Source: Christensenella sp. UBA941 (GTDB taxonomy: Bacteria; Bacillota; Clostridia; Christensenellales; UBA941). From it: a stretch of 18,050 bases of DNA. The stretch is from contig DBDD01000273.1 in the NCBI GenBank assembly GCA_002293365.1, positions 1 through 18,050 on the forward strand, given 5' to 3'. Each line of letters starts with the position of its first letter. The first letter of the stretch is position 1. The notes below the pieces were generated by a model. The model was not told the origin of the DNA. It ran no database searches and saw only the letters and a list, made by a program, of their open reading frames with translations. This document shows, in pieces, positions 1 through 8,399 of this stretch. Both the position numbers and the translations under genes were made by a program.

Positions 1-2
1 TT

Positions 3-1253
3 ACGCCCGCTCCCGCGCCGGCCGCTCCGGCGGAGCCCGCCGCGCCGGCAGTGGAACCGGTAACGATCAACGTATTTTCAAATCTGCCCGACCGTTCGAG
101 CGGGCAAGGCCTCGTTGAACAACTGCTTATCGACGCGTATATCTCGGAAAATCCCCACGTTACAATCAACATCGAAACCCTTGACGACGAAAGCTATAAG
201 ACGAAGTTCAAGGCCTATGCCGCCGGCACTGAAATGCCCGATTTCGTAAGCGGATGGGGCCAGCCGTCCTTTCTGGACGAAGTTATCGACGCGGGGCTTT
301 TAGCCGAGCTCAACCCCGCCGATTACGCCTCTTACGGTTTCGTGGAAGGCTCGCTGGACGGCTTTTCAAAGGATGGAAAGCTGTATGGGCTGGCTAGGAA
401 CACGGACGTAATGGGCTTCTTCTATAATAAAGCGATTTTTGACGAACACGGCTGGACAGTGCCGCAAACCTTCGCCGAGCTCGTAACGCTCGCCGGCCAA
501 ATCAGAGACGCGGGGCTTCAGCCTGTATCGACGTCCGGCGCGGACGGCTGGCCGCTGAATATCCTATTGACAGGGCTTTATGCCAAGTTGTACGGCCCTG
601 GCGTTTTGGATAAACAGCTCGAATTCATCGCGAATAAAAACTGGAACGACCCCGTGATGCTGCAAGCGGCCACCCTTTTCCAGGAGGCGGCCCAAGCGGG
701 GCTCTTTGCAAACGGTTTCGAAACCGCGGACTATGGTACCGCGCAAAGCTTGTTTACAAGCGGGCAGGCCGCGATGTATTATATGGGTAGCTGGGAGACG
801 GGTATGGCCGTTAACCCGGATATTCCAGAGGACATCCGCGCAAATCTCCGCGTATTCGCGCTGCCGGCAGTTGAAGGCGGCAACGGCGCGGTTACCGATA
901 TTTCGGCTTGGAACGGCGGCGGATACTTCGTAACGGCAAACAGCAAGGTGAAAGACGAAGCGCTTAAGCTTCTCGACTATTTCTTCAGGCCCGAAAACTG
1001 GAACAGGCTTACGTGGGAAAACAACGTCTGCATGTCCGCGCAGGATTTCTCACAGTATCAGACCGGTGAAGAGACGCCGGTACAGCTCGAATATATCGAT
1101 ATTTTCACGGGCGCGAGCTCCGTCACAGGCAACTCTATGAACGATCTCGGAACGTCCGACTTCAAAACGAAGAGCGAAAGGCTCGTAGTCGAGCTCGCCA
1201 TAGGTTCGCTCACACCGGAGGAGTTCCTTCAGGAAATGAGCGCCGCAAGCTAA
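3..1253 (+). CDS. ABC sugar transporter substrate-binding lipoprotein, 5'-partial
   Basis: Extracytoplasmic solute-binding protein of the family 1 (MalE/UgpB-like, COG1653) type, which captures an oligosaccharide and delivers it to the two permeases encoded next. The frame stays open to the left edge, and the first 16 codons encode an Ala/Pro-rich stretch, typical of the linker after a lipobox cysteine. The signal peptide and true start therefore lie outside the window, and the GTG at 51 is an internal valine. Visible family features are the N-terminal beta strand (TINVFSN), the DVMGFFYNKAIFDEHG segment where these proteins carry the conserved Y-N-K, and aromatic residues (W, Y, F) in the C-terminal lobe that would stack on sugar rings. 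The C-terminus (LTPEEFLQEMSA) is intact. The ligand cannot be read from sequence; beta-xylo- or beta-gluco-oligosaccharide is inferred from the downstream glycosidases. Confidence 0.93.
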   Translation, partial: TPAPAPAAPAEPAAPAVEPVTINVFSNLPDRSSGQGLVEQLLIDAYISENPHVTINIETLDDESYKTKFKAYAAGTEMPDFVSGWGQPSFLDEVIDAGLLAELNPADYASYGFVEGSLDGFSKDGKLYGLARNTDVMGFFYNKAIFDEHGWTVPQTFAELVTLAGQIRDAGLQPVSTSGADGWPLNILLTGLYAKLYGPGVLDKQLEFIANKNWNDPVMLQAATLFQEAAQAGLFANGFETADYGTAQSLFTSGQAAMYYMGSWETGMAVNPDIPEDIRANLRVFALPAVEGGNGAVTDISAWNGGGYFVTANSKVKDEALKLLDYFFRPENWNRLTWENNVCMSAQDFSQYQTGEETPVQLEYIDIFTGASSVTGNSMNDLGTSDFKTKSERLVVELAIGSLTPEEFLQEMSAAS

Positions 1254-1267
1254 TTCAAATTGCGATC

Positions 1268-1297
1268 GTAGGGGCGGCTGCAAACGGCCGCCTCTAC
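1268..1297 (+). repeat. Hairpin of the GTAGGGGCG dispersed-repeat type, between binding protein and permease
   Basis: GTAGGGGCGGC (1268-1278) pairs with GCCGCCTCTAC (1287-1297) around an 8-nt loop, with one G.U pair. No T-run follows, so it is a poor intrinsic terminator. In an ABC operon it could stabilise the upstream binding-protein mRNA and so help make more binding protein than permease. The arm beginning GTAGGGGCG resembles the element at 13731-13754 read on the minus strand, which suggests a shared palindromic repeat family. Confidence 0.6.
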
Positions 1298-1321
1298 ATA
1301 CATATCAGACGTTCCATGCTT

Positions 1322-1328
1322 TGGAGGT
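1322..1328 (+). promoter_or_regulatory. Ribosome binding site selecting a TTG start
   Basis: The motif TGGAGGTG (about 1321-1329) lies roughly 8 nt before the TTG at 1337. No ATG or GTG in the correct frame is closer, so the permease begins with TTG. Confidence 0.7.
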
Positions 1329-1336
1329 GACGCTTT

Positions 1337-2209
1337 TTGAACAAGCTATACAGCAACAAAGCGATTATCGCGATATTGGTCGCGCCCGGGCTTCTTATGT
1401 TCCTGTTTGCCGTGTTGGCGCCGATCTGCCTAAGCGTCTACTATTCCTTGACGGACTATTCCGGCTTGGGTTCGTTCGATATGATCGGCATGGCAAACTA
1501 TCAAGAACTAATCAAGGACGAAACCTTCTGGCTTTCGCTGCGCAATTCGGCTTTGCTTGCCGTCGGGTTTATCGTAATACAGCATCCCATCGCTATCTTG
1601 ACCGCCGTAGTCTTGGATAAGCTCCAATCAAAGGCCGAAGGGCTCCTGCGCACGATATACTTTATCCCCAACGTCATTTCCGTCGCGATCATAGCGTATC
1701 TGTGGCGGTTTGTATTCAACCCGAACTTCGGCCTTCTCAATAATCTCATCAAGTCCTTTGGCGGCGAGGGCGGCATAAACTGGCTCGGTTCCGGCTACGC
1801 TATATGGTCGGTGCTGATAGTGTTGATTTGGCACGGCTTTGGCTGGGGTATGCTCATCTACTACGCCGGAGTAAAGGGTATCGATCCTGCGCTATACGAA
1901 GCGGCGTATCTCGACGGCTGCGATGAAAAGCGCGCCTTATGGCATATCACGCTGCCAATGATGAAGCCCGTAATACAAGTCAACGTTACGCTTGCGATTA
2001 TCTCGGCGCTAAAGCAAATGGAGACGGTATATCTCTTGACTAGGGGAGGCCCCGGCAACGAATCGCAATTCATGGCCAACTACTTATACGAGCAGGCGTT
2101 TCGCTCCTTCCGGTACGGCTACGGCAACGCCATCAGCGTCGTGTTCATCATAATCTGCCTGTTGGCGACGCTTATAATGAACCGCGTGTTCAGAGAGAGA
2201 AAGGCATAG
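1337..2209 (+). CDS. Sugar ABC transporter permease (MalF/UgpA type)
   Basis: Inner-membrane permease of the carbohydrate CUT1 family, 290 aa, the usual length for UgpA-like proteins. Six membrane segments are visible at about residues 9-33, 68-92, 105-125, 155-177, 212-232 and 262-283. The cytoplasmic EAA loop that contacts the ATPase is present as E188-A-A-Y-L-D-G194 followed by I-T-L-P (204-207). The start is TTG with a strong Shine-Dalgarno. It pairs with the MalG-type permease that starts 10 bases after its stop. No ATPase gene is nearby, so a shared MsmX/UgpC-type ATPase encoded elsewhere is likely. Substrate specificity is inferred from context only. Confidence 0.95.
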   Translation: MNKLYSNKAIIAILVAPGLLMFLFAVLAPICLSVYYSLTDYSGLGSFDMIGMANYQELIKDETFWLSLRNSALLAVGFIVIQHPIAILTAVVLDKLQSKAEGLLRTIYFIPNVISVAIIAYLWRFVFNPNFGLLNNLIKSFGGEGGINWLGSGYAIWSVLIVLIWHGFGWGMLIYYAGVKGIDPALYEAAYLDGCDEKRALWHITLPMMKPVIQVNVTLAIISALKQMETVYLLTRGGPGNESQFMANYLYEQAFRSFRYGYGNAISVVFIIICLLATLIMNRVFRERKA

Positions 2210-2219
2210 GAGGCGGCGC

Positions 2220-3065
2220 GTGATGAATAAAAAGAAGAAATTGACGCCCGGCAGGATCGTCCTGATCCTCTTCCTTATAATCGTGGCGGTCGTTCAGCTA
2301 TTCCCTCTCGTTTGGCTGATTAACTTTTCCTTCGCGTCCAATACCGAAATATTCGCGTCGTCGTCGCTTTTGATAATTCCCGAGGAATTCAAGATCGACA
2401 ACTACATAAAGGCCTTTACGGACGGCAACTTTTTGCACTACCTGTTCAACAGCCTGCTCGTGAATACATTGGCGGTTTTGATCGTGCTCGGGATTTCGAT
2501 TCTTTCGGCGTTCGCGTGTATGCGAATGCGATGGAAGCTATCGGGGCTAGTACGCACAATTTTACTGCTTGGCATGATGATCCCAATCCACGCGACGCTG
2601 CTTCCAAACTATATCATATTCGACAGCCTGAAAATAACGGATACGCTTTGGGCGCTATTAATACCCTACGTGGCGTTCTCGCTGCCGCAAGGCGTATTCC
2701 TAACTAGCGGGTTCATAAGCTCATTGCCCTACGAGATCGAGGAGGCGGCCGTAATAGACGGCTGCGGCATATTCCGTATGATCACGAGGATCGTAACGCC
2801 CATGCTTAAAGCGCCGCTTGTAACGGTCGCGATCATGACATACCTCAACAATTGGAACGAGTTCATGATGGCGATGACGTATCTTCGCAGCCCGACGTGG
2901 AAGACGCTTCCCTTCTCCGTGCTTGAATTTACAGGCCAATATATCTCGAATTACGGCGCGCAGTTTGCCGTAATGGCGCTTACCGCCATTCCAGCCGTCG
3001 TCGCGTACATAATCTTAAACAAGCACATTACAAAGGGCGTCGCGCTGGGCGCGGTCAAGGGTTAA
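2220..3065 (+). CDS. Sugar ABC transporter permease (MalG/UgpE type)
   Basis: Second CUT1 permease, 281 aa, forming a heterodimer with the preceding product. A basic N-terminus (MMNKKKKL) precedes six predicted membrane segments at about 12-36, 75-99, 110-132, 142-165, 197-215 and 245-268. The EAA loop reads E-E-A-A-V-I-D-G (174-181) with the conserved proline at 194. Two start codons lie side by side, GTG at 2220 and ATG at 2223. The AGGAGG at 2208-2213 overlaps the upstream stop codon and suits either, so translation is probably coupled. The C-terminus (KGVALGAVKG) is the usual one for MalG-like proteins. Confidence 0.95.
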   Translation: MMNKKKKLTPGRIVLILFLIIVAVVQLFPLVWLINFSFASNTEIFASSSLLIIPEEFKIDNYIKAFTDGNFLHYLFNSLLVNTLAVLIVLGISILSAFACMRMRWKLSGLVRTILLLGMMIPIHATLLPNYIIFDSLKITDTLWALLIPYVAFSLPQGVFLTSGFISSLPYEIEEAAVIDGCGIFRMITRIVTPMLKAPLVTVAIMTYLNNWNEFMMAMTYLRSPTWKTLPFSVLEFTGQYISNYGAQFAVMALTAIPAVVAYIILNKHITKGVALGAVKG

Positions 3066-3084
3066 TTCAAGGTTTGGTGCCGAA

Positions 3085-4905
3085 ATGAAAATGAAGTCGC
3101 TCGCCGTACAGCACAAGATCATTTTGATGATCTATCTCATCGTGTTTCCGGTGCTGATCCTAACGAGCGGCGCGATATTCTACGGCAGCTATACGGCCTC
3201 CATGAACGATGCGGCAAACCAATACCGCTCCGTGCTAAATACGATCGGTTCGAGTATCGACGCGGTCGAGCGCGATATAAAGGATATTTCGATCTATTTC
3301 AGTATCAATGAGGACATTTACGATCTGTTGAACGCCAAAACGACGGAGAGTATCTCCGAAGACCCGCTGTTTTGGAACAACTTCGCGCCCCGTGAGATCA
3401 TTTTAGACATGCTCGCGATAAAGAGCCATATGCTCACGGTCATTCTGTATCCCGAAAACGGCCTCGCGCCGTTTTACGTGAGCCACGACGCGAGCGTTCA
3501 CAATACCGATATAAACGCAATACGCCGCCTGCCCGTCTACGAGCGCACGCTCGCCGCGCGCGGCGACAACGTCCTCAGCCGGGCAAACGCCGGGGAGCAA
3601 GGCCTGTTCCTTATAAACCGGACGGATAAAATCGTATTTACCAGGGAGCTTTTCGACCTTTCAAAAAGAAATAAGCTCGGATTCCTCGGGATAACCATTG
3701 CGGTCGAATGGTACGAGCGCATTTGCCGCGACGCAATGGTACACGAAAACGAAGCGATCCTTATACTTAGCGCGGACGGAACCGAAATAGCCCGTACGGG
3801 CGAAATAAGCGAGGAGGCCGCCGCAAGCCTCCGGGCGGGGCTTGTCAGGCCCGAAGGCGACATGCCCGTGCGTTTAGGAGAATGGTACGTTTTTTCCAAG
3901 TCGAGCGCAGACGGGCAGAAGAATCTTTATTATCTCGCAAACGCCCAAAACTGGTCGCAATGGATTACGCGCGGCCTCGCGCTGCCCGTTGCGCTGGCGC
4001 TGACGCTTTTGGTATGCCTGTGGCCGATTTCCGTTCTGGCGTCGCGTATTATCGCGCGCCCGCTCCGAAAGCTCTACGCCTCCATGCAAAAGTTTAAGGA
4101 GGGCGACTTTTTCCAGCAGGTACAGAATGACGGCGACGACGAAATAGCCGAGCTTTCCCGCGAGTTCAACCGCATGGTGAACGACCTTCGCGAGCTGATC
4201 GAGCGCAATTACGTCATGGCCTTGCACGAACGCGAAAGCGAGCTAAACGCGCTTGCAGCGCAGATAAACCCGCACTTCCTCTACAACGCGCTGGATTCCC
4301 TCTATTGGCAGGCGTCCGACTTCGGCGCGGATAAGCTTGCGGAGGATATCCTGGCGATGAGCGAGCTGTTCCGGCTGCTTTTAAGCTCTGGAGACAGCGA
4401 CGTTTACGTAGAACGGGAGCTCTCGATTATTACGCATTATCTGCACATCCAGAAGATGCGTTTCTCCAAAAAGTTCGACTATGAAGTCGATGTGGACGAA
4501 ACGCTGCTACAGCAAAAAATACCGAAGCTGATTTTGCAGCCGTTTGTCGAGAACGCTATCGTGCATGGACTTGAGCGGAAGGATACGTGGGGCTACGTAA
4601 AGGTCGGCGGCAAAATTGAAGACGGCCGGATGGTGTTTACGATAGAGGACAGCGGCGCGGGTATGTCCCGCGAGACGCTGGACGGTATATTTGCTCAAGG
4701 CGGCGACAAAAATTCTTCGAGCCACCGCTTGGGACGCTACGCGATCCGCAACGTTAAGGAGCGCATCGCCTTGAAGTATAATGCCGAGGGCACTCTTGAG
4801 GTCAGCAGCGAGCTTGGAGTGGGTTCGCGCGTGCGAATATCGCTGCCGCTGAACCCGCCGGGCGAACCGCCCGAGGATAAAGACGGAGGTGGAAGCATTG
4901 CCTGA
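3085..4905 (+). CDS. Sensor histidine kinase, YesM/LytS-like (HisKA_internal type)
   Basis: Membrane sensor kinase of 606 aa. Layout: TM1 at about 11-34; an extracytoplasmic sensing region at about 35-293; TM2 at about 297-320; HAMP at about 320-372; the His_kinase (YesM-type) phosphoacceptor region with His397 in N-P-H-F-L-Y-N (395-401); and a HATPase_c domain with N box Q-P-F-V-E-N (485-490) and G1 box D-S-G-A-G-M (522-527). The G2 region (LGRYAIRNVKERI, about 549-561) has R-Y-A where this family usually has glycines (G-x-G-L), a possible weakening of the ATP lid. It lies 19 nt after the permease gene, and its 3' end overlaps the response regulator start, so the two are a cognate pair. It probably senses an extracellular sugar, directly or via the binding protein. 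Confidence 0.93.
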   Translation: MKMKSLAVQHKIILMIYLIVFPVLILTSGAIFYGSYTASMNDAANQYRSVLNTIGSSIDAVERDIKDISIYFSINEDIYDLLNAKTTESISEDPLFWNNFAPREIILDMLAIKSHMLTVILYPENGLAPFYVSHDASVHNTDINAIRRLPVYERTLAARGDNVLSRANAGEQGLFLINRTDKIVFTRELFDLSKRNKLGFLGITIAVEWYERICRDAMVHENEAILILSADGTEIARTGEISEEAAASLRAGLVRPEGDMPVRLGEWYVFSKSSADGQKNLYYLANAQNWSQWITRGLALPVALALTLLVCLWPISVLASRIIARPLRKLYASMQKFKEGDFFQQVQNDGDDEIAELSREFNRMVNDLRELIERNYVMALHERESELNALAAQINPHFLYNALDSLYWQASDFGADKLAEDILAMSELFRLLLSSGDSDVYVERELSIITHYLHIQKMRFSKKFDYEVDVDETLLQQKIPKLILQPFVENAIVHGLERKDTWGYVKVGGKIEDGRMVFTIEDSGAGMSRETLDGIFAQGGDKNSSSHRLGRYAIRNVKERIALKYNAEGTLEVSSELGVGSRVRISLPLNPPGEPPEDKDGGGSIA

Positions 4906-5656
4906 TATAAAGCTGCTTATCGCCGAGGACGAGGATAGCGTCCGCAACAGTATGAAGAACTTTATAAGTGCGAAGGCCGATTTAGTCTCCGAAGTATTTC
5001 TGGCCGCCAACGGACAGGAGGCGATCGACGCGATCTTCCGCCATCGCCCGCATATCATGCTTTTGGATATTCAGATGCCCCTTAAAGACGGGCTTACCGT
5101 CATGGAAGAGGCGACGGCTGCGGGTGTATGCCCCAAAACGATCATCATGAGCGGCCATGACGACTTCGAGTACGCCCGCAAGGCGCTCCGGTTTAACGCC
5201 GTGGACTATCTCCTAAAGCCTTGCCGTTCTACGGAGATATTGGAGCGTATCCGGCTTGTCGCGTCCGGCGTGCTTGGCGGCGCGCCCGAAAGCAAGCCGG
5301 TGCGTTCCTCCGGAAACGCGACGGTAGACGCCGCGAGCGCCTATATGGAGGAACACTATCACGAGGATTTGACGCTCCCGCATGTCGCGGAGCAAATAGG
5401 TATAAGCCCGGGCTATCTCTCCACGTTGTTTTCCCGCGCGTTTGGCTGGGGCTTCGCGGATCATTTGAACCATATCCGCATCGAGCGCGCCTGCGATTAC
5501 TATTACGACAACAGGATCAAGACCTATGAAGTAGCGTTAAAGGTCGGCTTTAAGGACGAGAAGTATTTCTCGAATGTGTTTAAACGCATTAAGGGCAAAA
5601 GCCCGTCAGAATACCGAAAAACGATAGGAGAAGCTCAATATGACAAAACGGTATAA
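4898..5656 (+). CDS. Response regulator, REC plus AraC-type DNA-binding domain (YesN-like)
   Basis: Cytoplasmic partner of the preceding kinase, 252 aa. The REC domain covers about 1-122 with acidic pocket E10/D11, phosphoacceptor Asp57 (L-L-D-I-Q-M-P), Ser85 and Lys108 (L-L-K-P). A short linker leads to an AraC/XylS double helix-turn-helix at about 145-242, with the signature ending V-G-F-K-D-E-K-Y-F-S-N-V-F-K-R. The start chosen is the TTG at 4898, since GGAGGTGG at 4885-4892 is well placed for it; the in-frame GTG at 4889 lies inside that Shine-Dalgarno. The gene overlaps the kinase by 8 nt. It lacks the long middle region of classic YesN proteins, so it is a short version. Likely targets are the transporter and glycosidase promoters of this locus (inference). 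Confidence 0.93.
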   Translation: MPDIKLLIAEDEDSVRNSMKNFISAKADLVSEVFLAANGQEAIDAIFRHRPHIMLLDIQMPLKDGLTVMEEATAAGVCPKTIIMSGHDDFEYARKALRFNAVDYLLKPCRSTEILERIRLVASGVLGGAPESKPVRSSGNATVDAASAYMEEHYHEDLTLPHVAEQIGISPGYLSTLFSRAFGWGFADHLNHIRIERACDYYYDNRIKTYEVALKVGFKDEKYFSNVFKRIKGKSPSEYRKTIGEAQYDKTV

Positions 5657-6995
5657 TTTCCCGGAGGGGTTTCTTTGGGGCTCGGCGTCCGCGTCGTACC
5701 AAATCGAGGGCGCGGCGTTCGAGGGCGGCAAGGGCGAGAGCATTTGGGATCGCTTTGTGCAAACGCCCGGCAATATCGACGACGGCTGTACCGGCGGCGT
5801 CTCCTGCGATTTTTATCATCGCTACGAGGAAGACATAGCCATAATGAAGCGGCTCGGGCTGCGCGTTTATCGAATGTCCGTAAGCTGGCCGCGCATAATG
5901 CCAAAGGGGACGGGCGAGGTAAACCGCGAGGGCGTAGAGTTCTATAGAAAGGTATTGCAATGCCTGCGCGATAACGGCGTAAAGTCCTGTTTAACGATTT
6001 ATCACTGGGACTTGCCGCAGGCGCTTCAAAACCGCGGCGGCTGGGCAAATCGCGAAATAGTAGGTTGGTTTGAGGAATACGCGAAGGTGCTCTACGCCGA
6101 GCTTGGCGACCTAGTCGATATATGGATCACGATCAACGAGCCGATTATAGCGGCGATGAACGGGCATTGGATCGGAGAGCACGCCCCGGGCCATCACGAC
6201 TACAGTCATGCGCTGCTTGTGGCGCATCATCTGCTTATGGCGCATGGCGCGGCGGTAAAGGCGTACCGGAAAACAGGGCTGAAAGCCGATATTGGCTGCT
6301 CTATGAATATGCAAATGGAGTATCCGTTTATCCCGGACGACGAACGCGACGTTGAGGCGGCAAAAATCATGATGGCGCATCAGAACGAGTTTTACCTGGA
6401 CGCGATATTTAAAAGGCGCTATCCCGCCGAATATTTCGAGATACTACAATCGCGCGGCGTCGTATTGCCCGAAGTATTAGAGGGCGATATGGAGCTAATC
6501 GGCCAAAAGATCGATTTTTTAGGGATCAATACGTACTTTGCGGAATACGTGAAATACGACGCCGCCCGCTGGCCCGTTTTCGCGGCGGCGGAAAAGACGG
6601 GGCGGGAAGCCACGGACGCAAAATGGGAGCTCTGCCCGGACGGCTTCCGCGCGCTGCTCGAATGGGTTCAAAAGAACTACGCGCCCGATAAGATCATAAT
6701 AACCGAGAACGGCGCGGCGTGTAACGACTGGGTAAAGCAAAACGGCAAGGTCGAGGATCCCAACCGCCGCGAATACCTGGAACGCTATCTGGCCGAGGTC
6801 GCGGGCGCGATAGAGAGGGGCATAAATATCGCCGGCTACTTCTATTGGTGCTTTACCGATAATTTTGAATGGGCGCGGGGCTATACTGTGCGCTTCGGCA
6901 TCGTGCACATAGACTATAAAACGCAAAAGCGCACTATTAAGGAAAGCGCGTATTGGCTGGCCGAGGTAATAAAAAACGGCGGCTATAGCCTATGA
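5640..6995 (+). CDS. GH1 family beta-glycosidase (beta-glucosidase)
   Basis: Retaining glycosidase of family GH1, 451 aa, a normal full length. It opens with the family signature F-P-E-G-F-L-W-G-S-A-S-A-S-Y-Q-I-E-G. The acid/base is Glu167 in T-I-N-E-P, and the nucleophile is Glu356 in I-T-E-N-G. Sugar-binding residues include Gln21, His122 (Y-H-W-D-L-P) and Glu410 in N-F-E-W. There is no signal peptide, so it acts in the cytoplasm on imported beta-linked di- or oligosaccharides. C-terminal basic residues that recognise phosphate in 6-phospho-beta-glucosidases are not evident, which fits ABC import rather than a PTS. AGGAGA about 10 nt upstream serves the ATG, and the start overlaps the regulator gene by 17 nt. 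Confidence 0.95.
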   Translation: MTKRYNFPEGFLWGSASASYQIEGAAFEGGKGESIWDRFVQTPGNIDDGCTGGVSCDFYHRYEEDIAIMKRLGLRVYRMSVSWPRIMPKGTGEVNREGVEFYRKVLQCLRDNGVKSCLTIYHWDLPQALQNRGGWANREIVGWFEEYAKVLYAELGDLVDIWITINEPIIAAMNGHWIGEHAPGHHDYSHALLVAHHLLMAHGAAVKAYRKTGLKADIGCSMNMQMEYPFIPDDERDVEAAKIMMAHQNEFYLDAIFKRRYPAEYFEILQSRGVVLPEVLEGDMELIGQKIDFLGINTYFAEYVKYDAARWPVFAAAEKTGREATDAKWELCPDGFRALLEWVQKNYAPDKIIITENGAACNDWVKQNGKVEDPNRREYLERYLAEVAGAIERGINIAGYFYWCFTDNFEWARGYTVRFGIVHIDYKTQKRTIKESAYWLAEVIKNGGYSL

Positions 6996-8263
6996 TACAA
7001 AACCCGATACTGCCCGGGTTCAACCCCGATCCATGTATAACGAGGCGCGGCGGCGACGGCCGCAAATGGATATCATGCTTGGAATGGGAGTTTCGAGAAG
7101 GCTACGAGCAGCCCGGCGTTATCTGCCTGGTCGAATACGATCCGAAAAAAAAGAAAATCATCGGCCTCCCCAAGCGCATTTGGCGGGGCGGGAGCGACAG
7201 GGGCTGTATCGAGGGGCCGCATATCTTCAAGCGCAACGGTTTCTACTATATCATGTGCGCCGAGGGCGGCACGGGCTACGGTCATTGCGTCACGGTAGGG
7301 AGAGCCAATAATATTTGGGGCCCGTACGAGAGCGATCCGGAGAACCCGATTCTTACGTCCTGCGAAACCGGTTTTTACGGGCGGCGCGACACCGGCTTTT
7401 TAAAGCCGCAATGCTTCAGCCCGGGCGTGAAGCTGCAAAAGGCGGGGCATGGCAGTATAGTGGAGACGCCGCTTGGAGAGGTATACATGGTTCACCACTG
7501 CGGCAGGCCTTTTTTGCCGGAGCTTCGCTGTACGCTCGGACGCGAAACGGCTATACAGCGAATGTATTGGACGGATGGCGGCTGGCTGCGTTTAAAGGGC
7601 GGCGGGAATATCGCCGGGGAGTTCGCCGAGCCGAGCAAGCTTCCGGAATACAAATTCACGGCGGACGAACAGGACGGCTTCAATACGGATAAAATCCCGC
7701 TAGGCTGGTACGCGCCGAGGGCCTTGCCGGAGAGCTTTGCCGCCGTTACCGGGCAAAACGCCTTCCGCCTGCGCGGGCAGGAGTCGCTTTCGTCGCTGAA
7801 CCGCGCGAGTTTACTAGCGCGAAAGCTTACTTCGCTTAGGGCGCAGTTTACAGTGAAAATGGAATTTGAACCGGAAATATACCAGCATTACGCCGGGATC
7901 GCGCTGTATTATGACAACATGAACTATATCATGCTGCGAAAATACTGGAGCGATTCTTTGAATAGCCTCGCGCTTGGCGTCATGCGGCTGGATAACGGTG
8001 TCAAAACGGAGACGTCCGAAGTGCGAATCCCGCTAAGCGGCGATTCTGAGATATGGCTACGGCTAGTAATAGACGGGCGCGAAAGCCGCTTCCTTTGGGC
8101 GCGGGACGGCGAAAGCTTCGTAGAGATGGGCGGCGTATTCGATACCTCCGAGTTTTCCGACGAATATTGCAAATATGGGGAATTTACGGGCAGTTTTATC
8201 GGCATTTTCTGTGTGGACTCGATGCTCCATAGGCAATGCGCGAATTTTGAATGCAATTATTAG
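6992..8263 (+). CDS. GH43-like glycosidase with an apparent internal deletion
   Basis: Related to GH43 beta-xylosidases/arabinofuranosidases, 423 aa, about 100 residues shorter than I would expect. Its N-terminus N-P-I-L-P-G-F-N-P-D-P has the catalytic base Asp13. Glu74 in I-E-G-P-H-I-F-K fits the general acid. Later features (W-G-P-Y-E; G-H-G-S-I-V-E-T-P; L-G-R-E-T) follow the family order, and residues 222-423 form the C-terminal beta-sandwich domain seen in many GH43 xylosidases. Between N-P-D-P-C-I (11-16) and G-D-G-R-K-W (21-26) the usual first blade, the W-A-P motif and the F-D-P-S segment with the pKa-modulating Asp are absent. The reading frame is preserved. Activity is therefore doubtful. 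The start overlaps the GH1 stop (ATGA), showing translational coupling; no signal peptide is present. An assembly error is an alternative. Confidence 0.85.
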   Translation: MIQNPILPGFNPDPCITRRGGDGRKWISCLEWEFREGYEQPGVICLVEYDPKKKKIIGLPKRIWRGGSDRGCIEGPHIFKRNGFYYIMCAEGGTGYGHCVTVGRANNIWGPYESDPENPILTSCETGFYGRRDTGFLKPQCFSPGVKLQKAGHGSIVETPLGEVYMVHHCGRPFLPELRCTLGRETAIQRMYWTDGGWLRLKGGGNIAGEFAEPSKLPEYKFTADEQDGFNTDKIPLGWYAPRALPESFAAVTGQNAFRLRGQESLSSLNRASLLARKLTSLRAQFTVKMEFEPEIYQHYAGIALYYDNMNYIMLRKYWSDSLNSLALGVMRLDNGVKTETSEVRIPLSGDSEIWLRLVIDGRESRFLWARDGESFVEMGGVFDTSEFSDEYCKYGEFTGSFIGIFCVDSMLHRQCANFECNY

Positions 8264-8399
8264 TCTATCAATCCAGCATAATCTATGATATATTGATTGG
8301 CATATCGGTTCATTTTTTCTTTGATACAGAGGCTCTGGGCGCGGCGCCGTGTATAGACGATCTGTATATATTCGAAAATGATGAAAGGCTGGAGCGAAA
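8264..8399. other. Short intergenic spacer without a clear signal
   Basis: This AT-rich spacer ends the sugar operon. It contains no hairpin with a T-run and no convincing promoter pair. GGAG at about 8391 is the ribosome binding site of the next gene. A promoter for that gene probably lies here, but I cannot place it. Confidence 0.4.

Noticed and set aside
4507..5058. 183-aa minus-strand ORF
   Set aside because: It lies opposite the kinase C-terminus and the regulator REC domain, both with clear motifs in the plus frame; it has no ribosome binding site or recognisable domain.
5635..6048. Overlapping Arg-rich minus-strand ORFs opposite the GH1 gene
   Set aside because: Composition (Arg/Pro/Ala-rich) is typical of antisense shadows in GC-rich genes; the GH1 motifs define the real frame.
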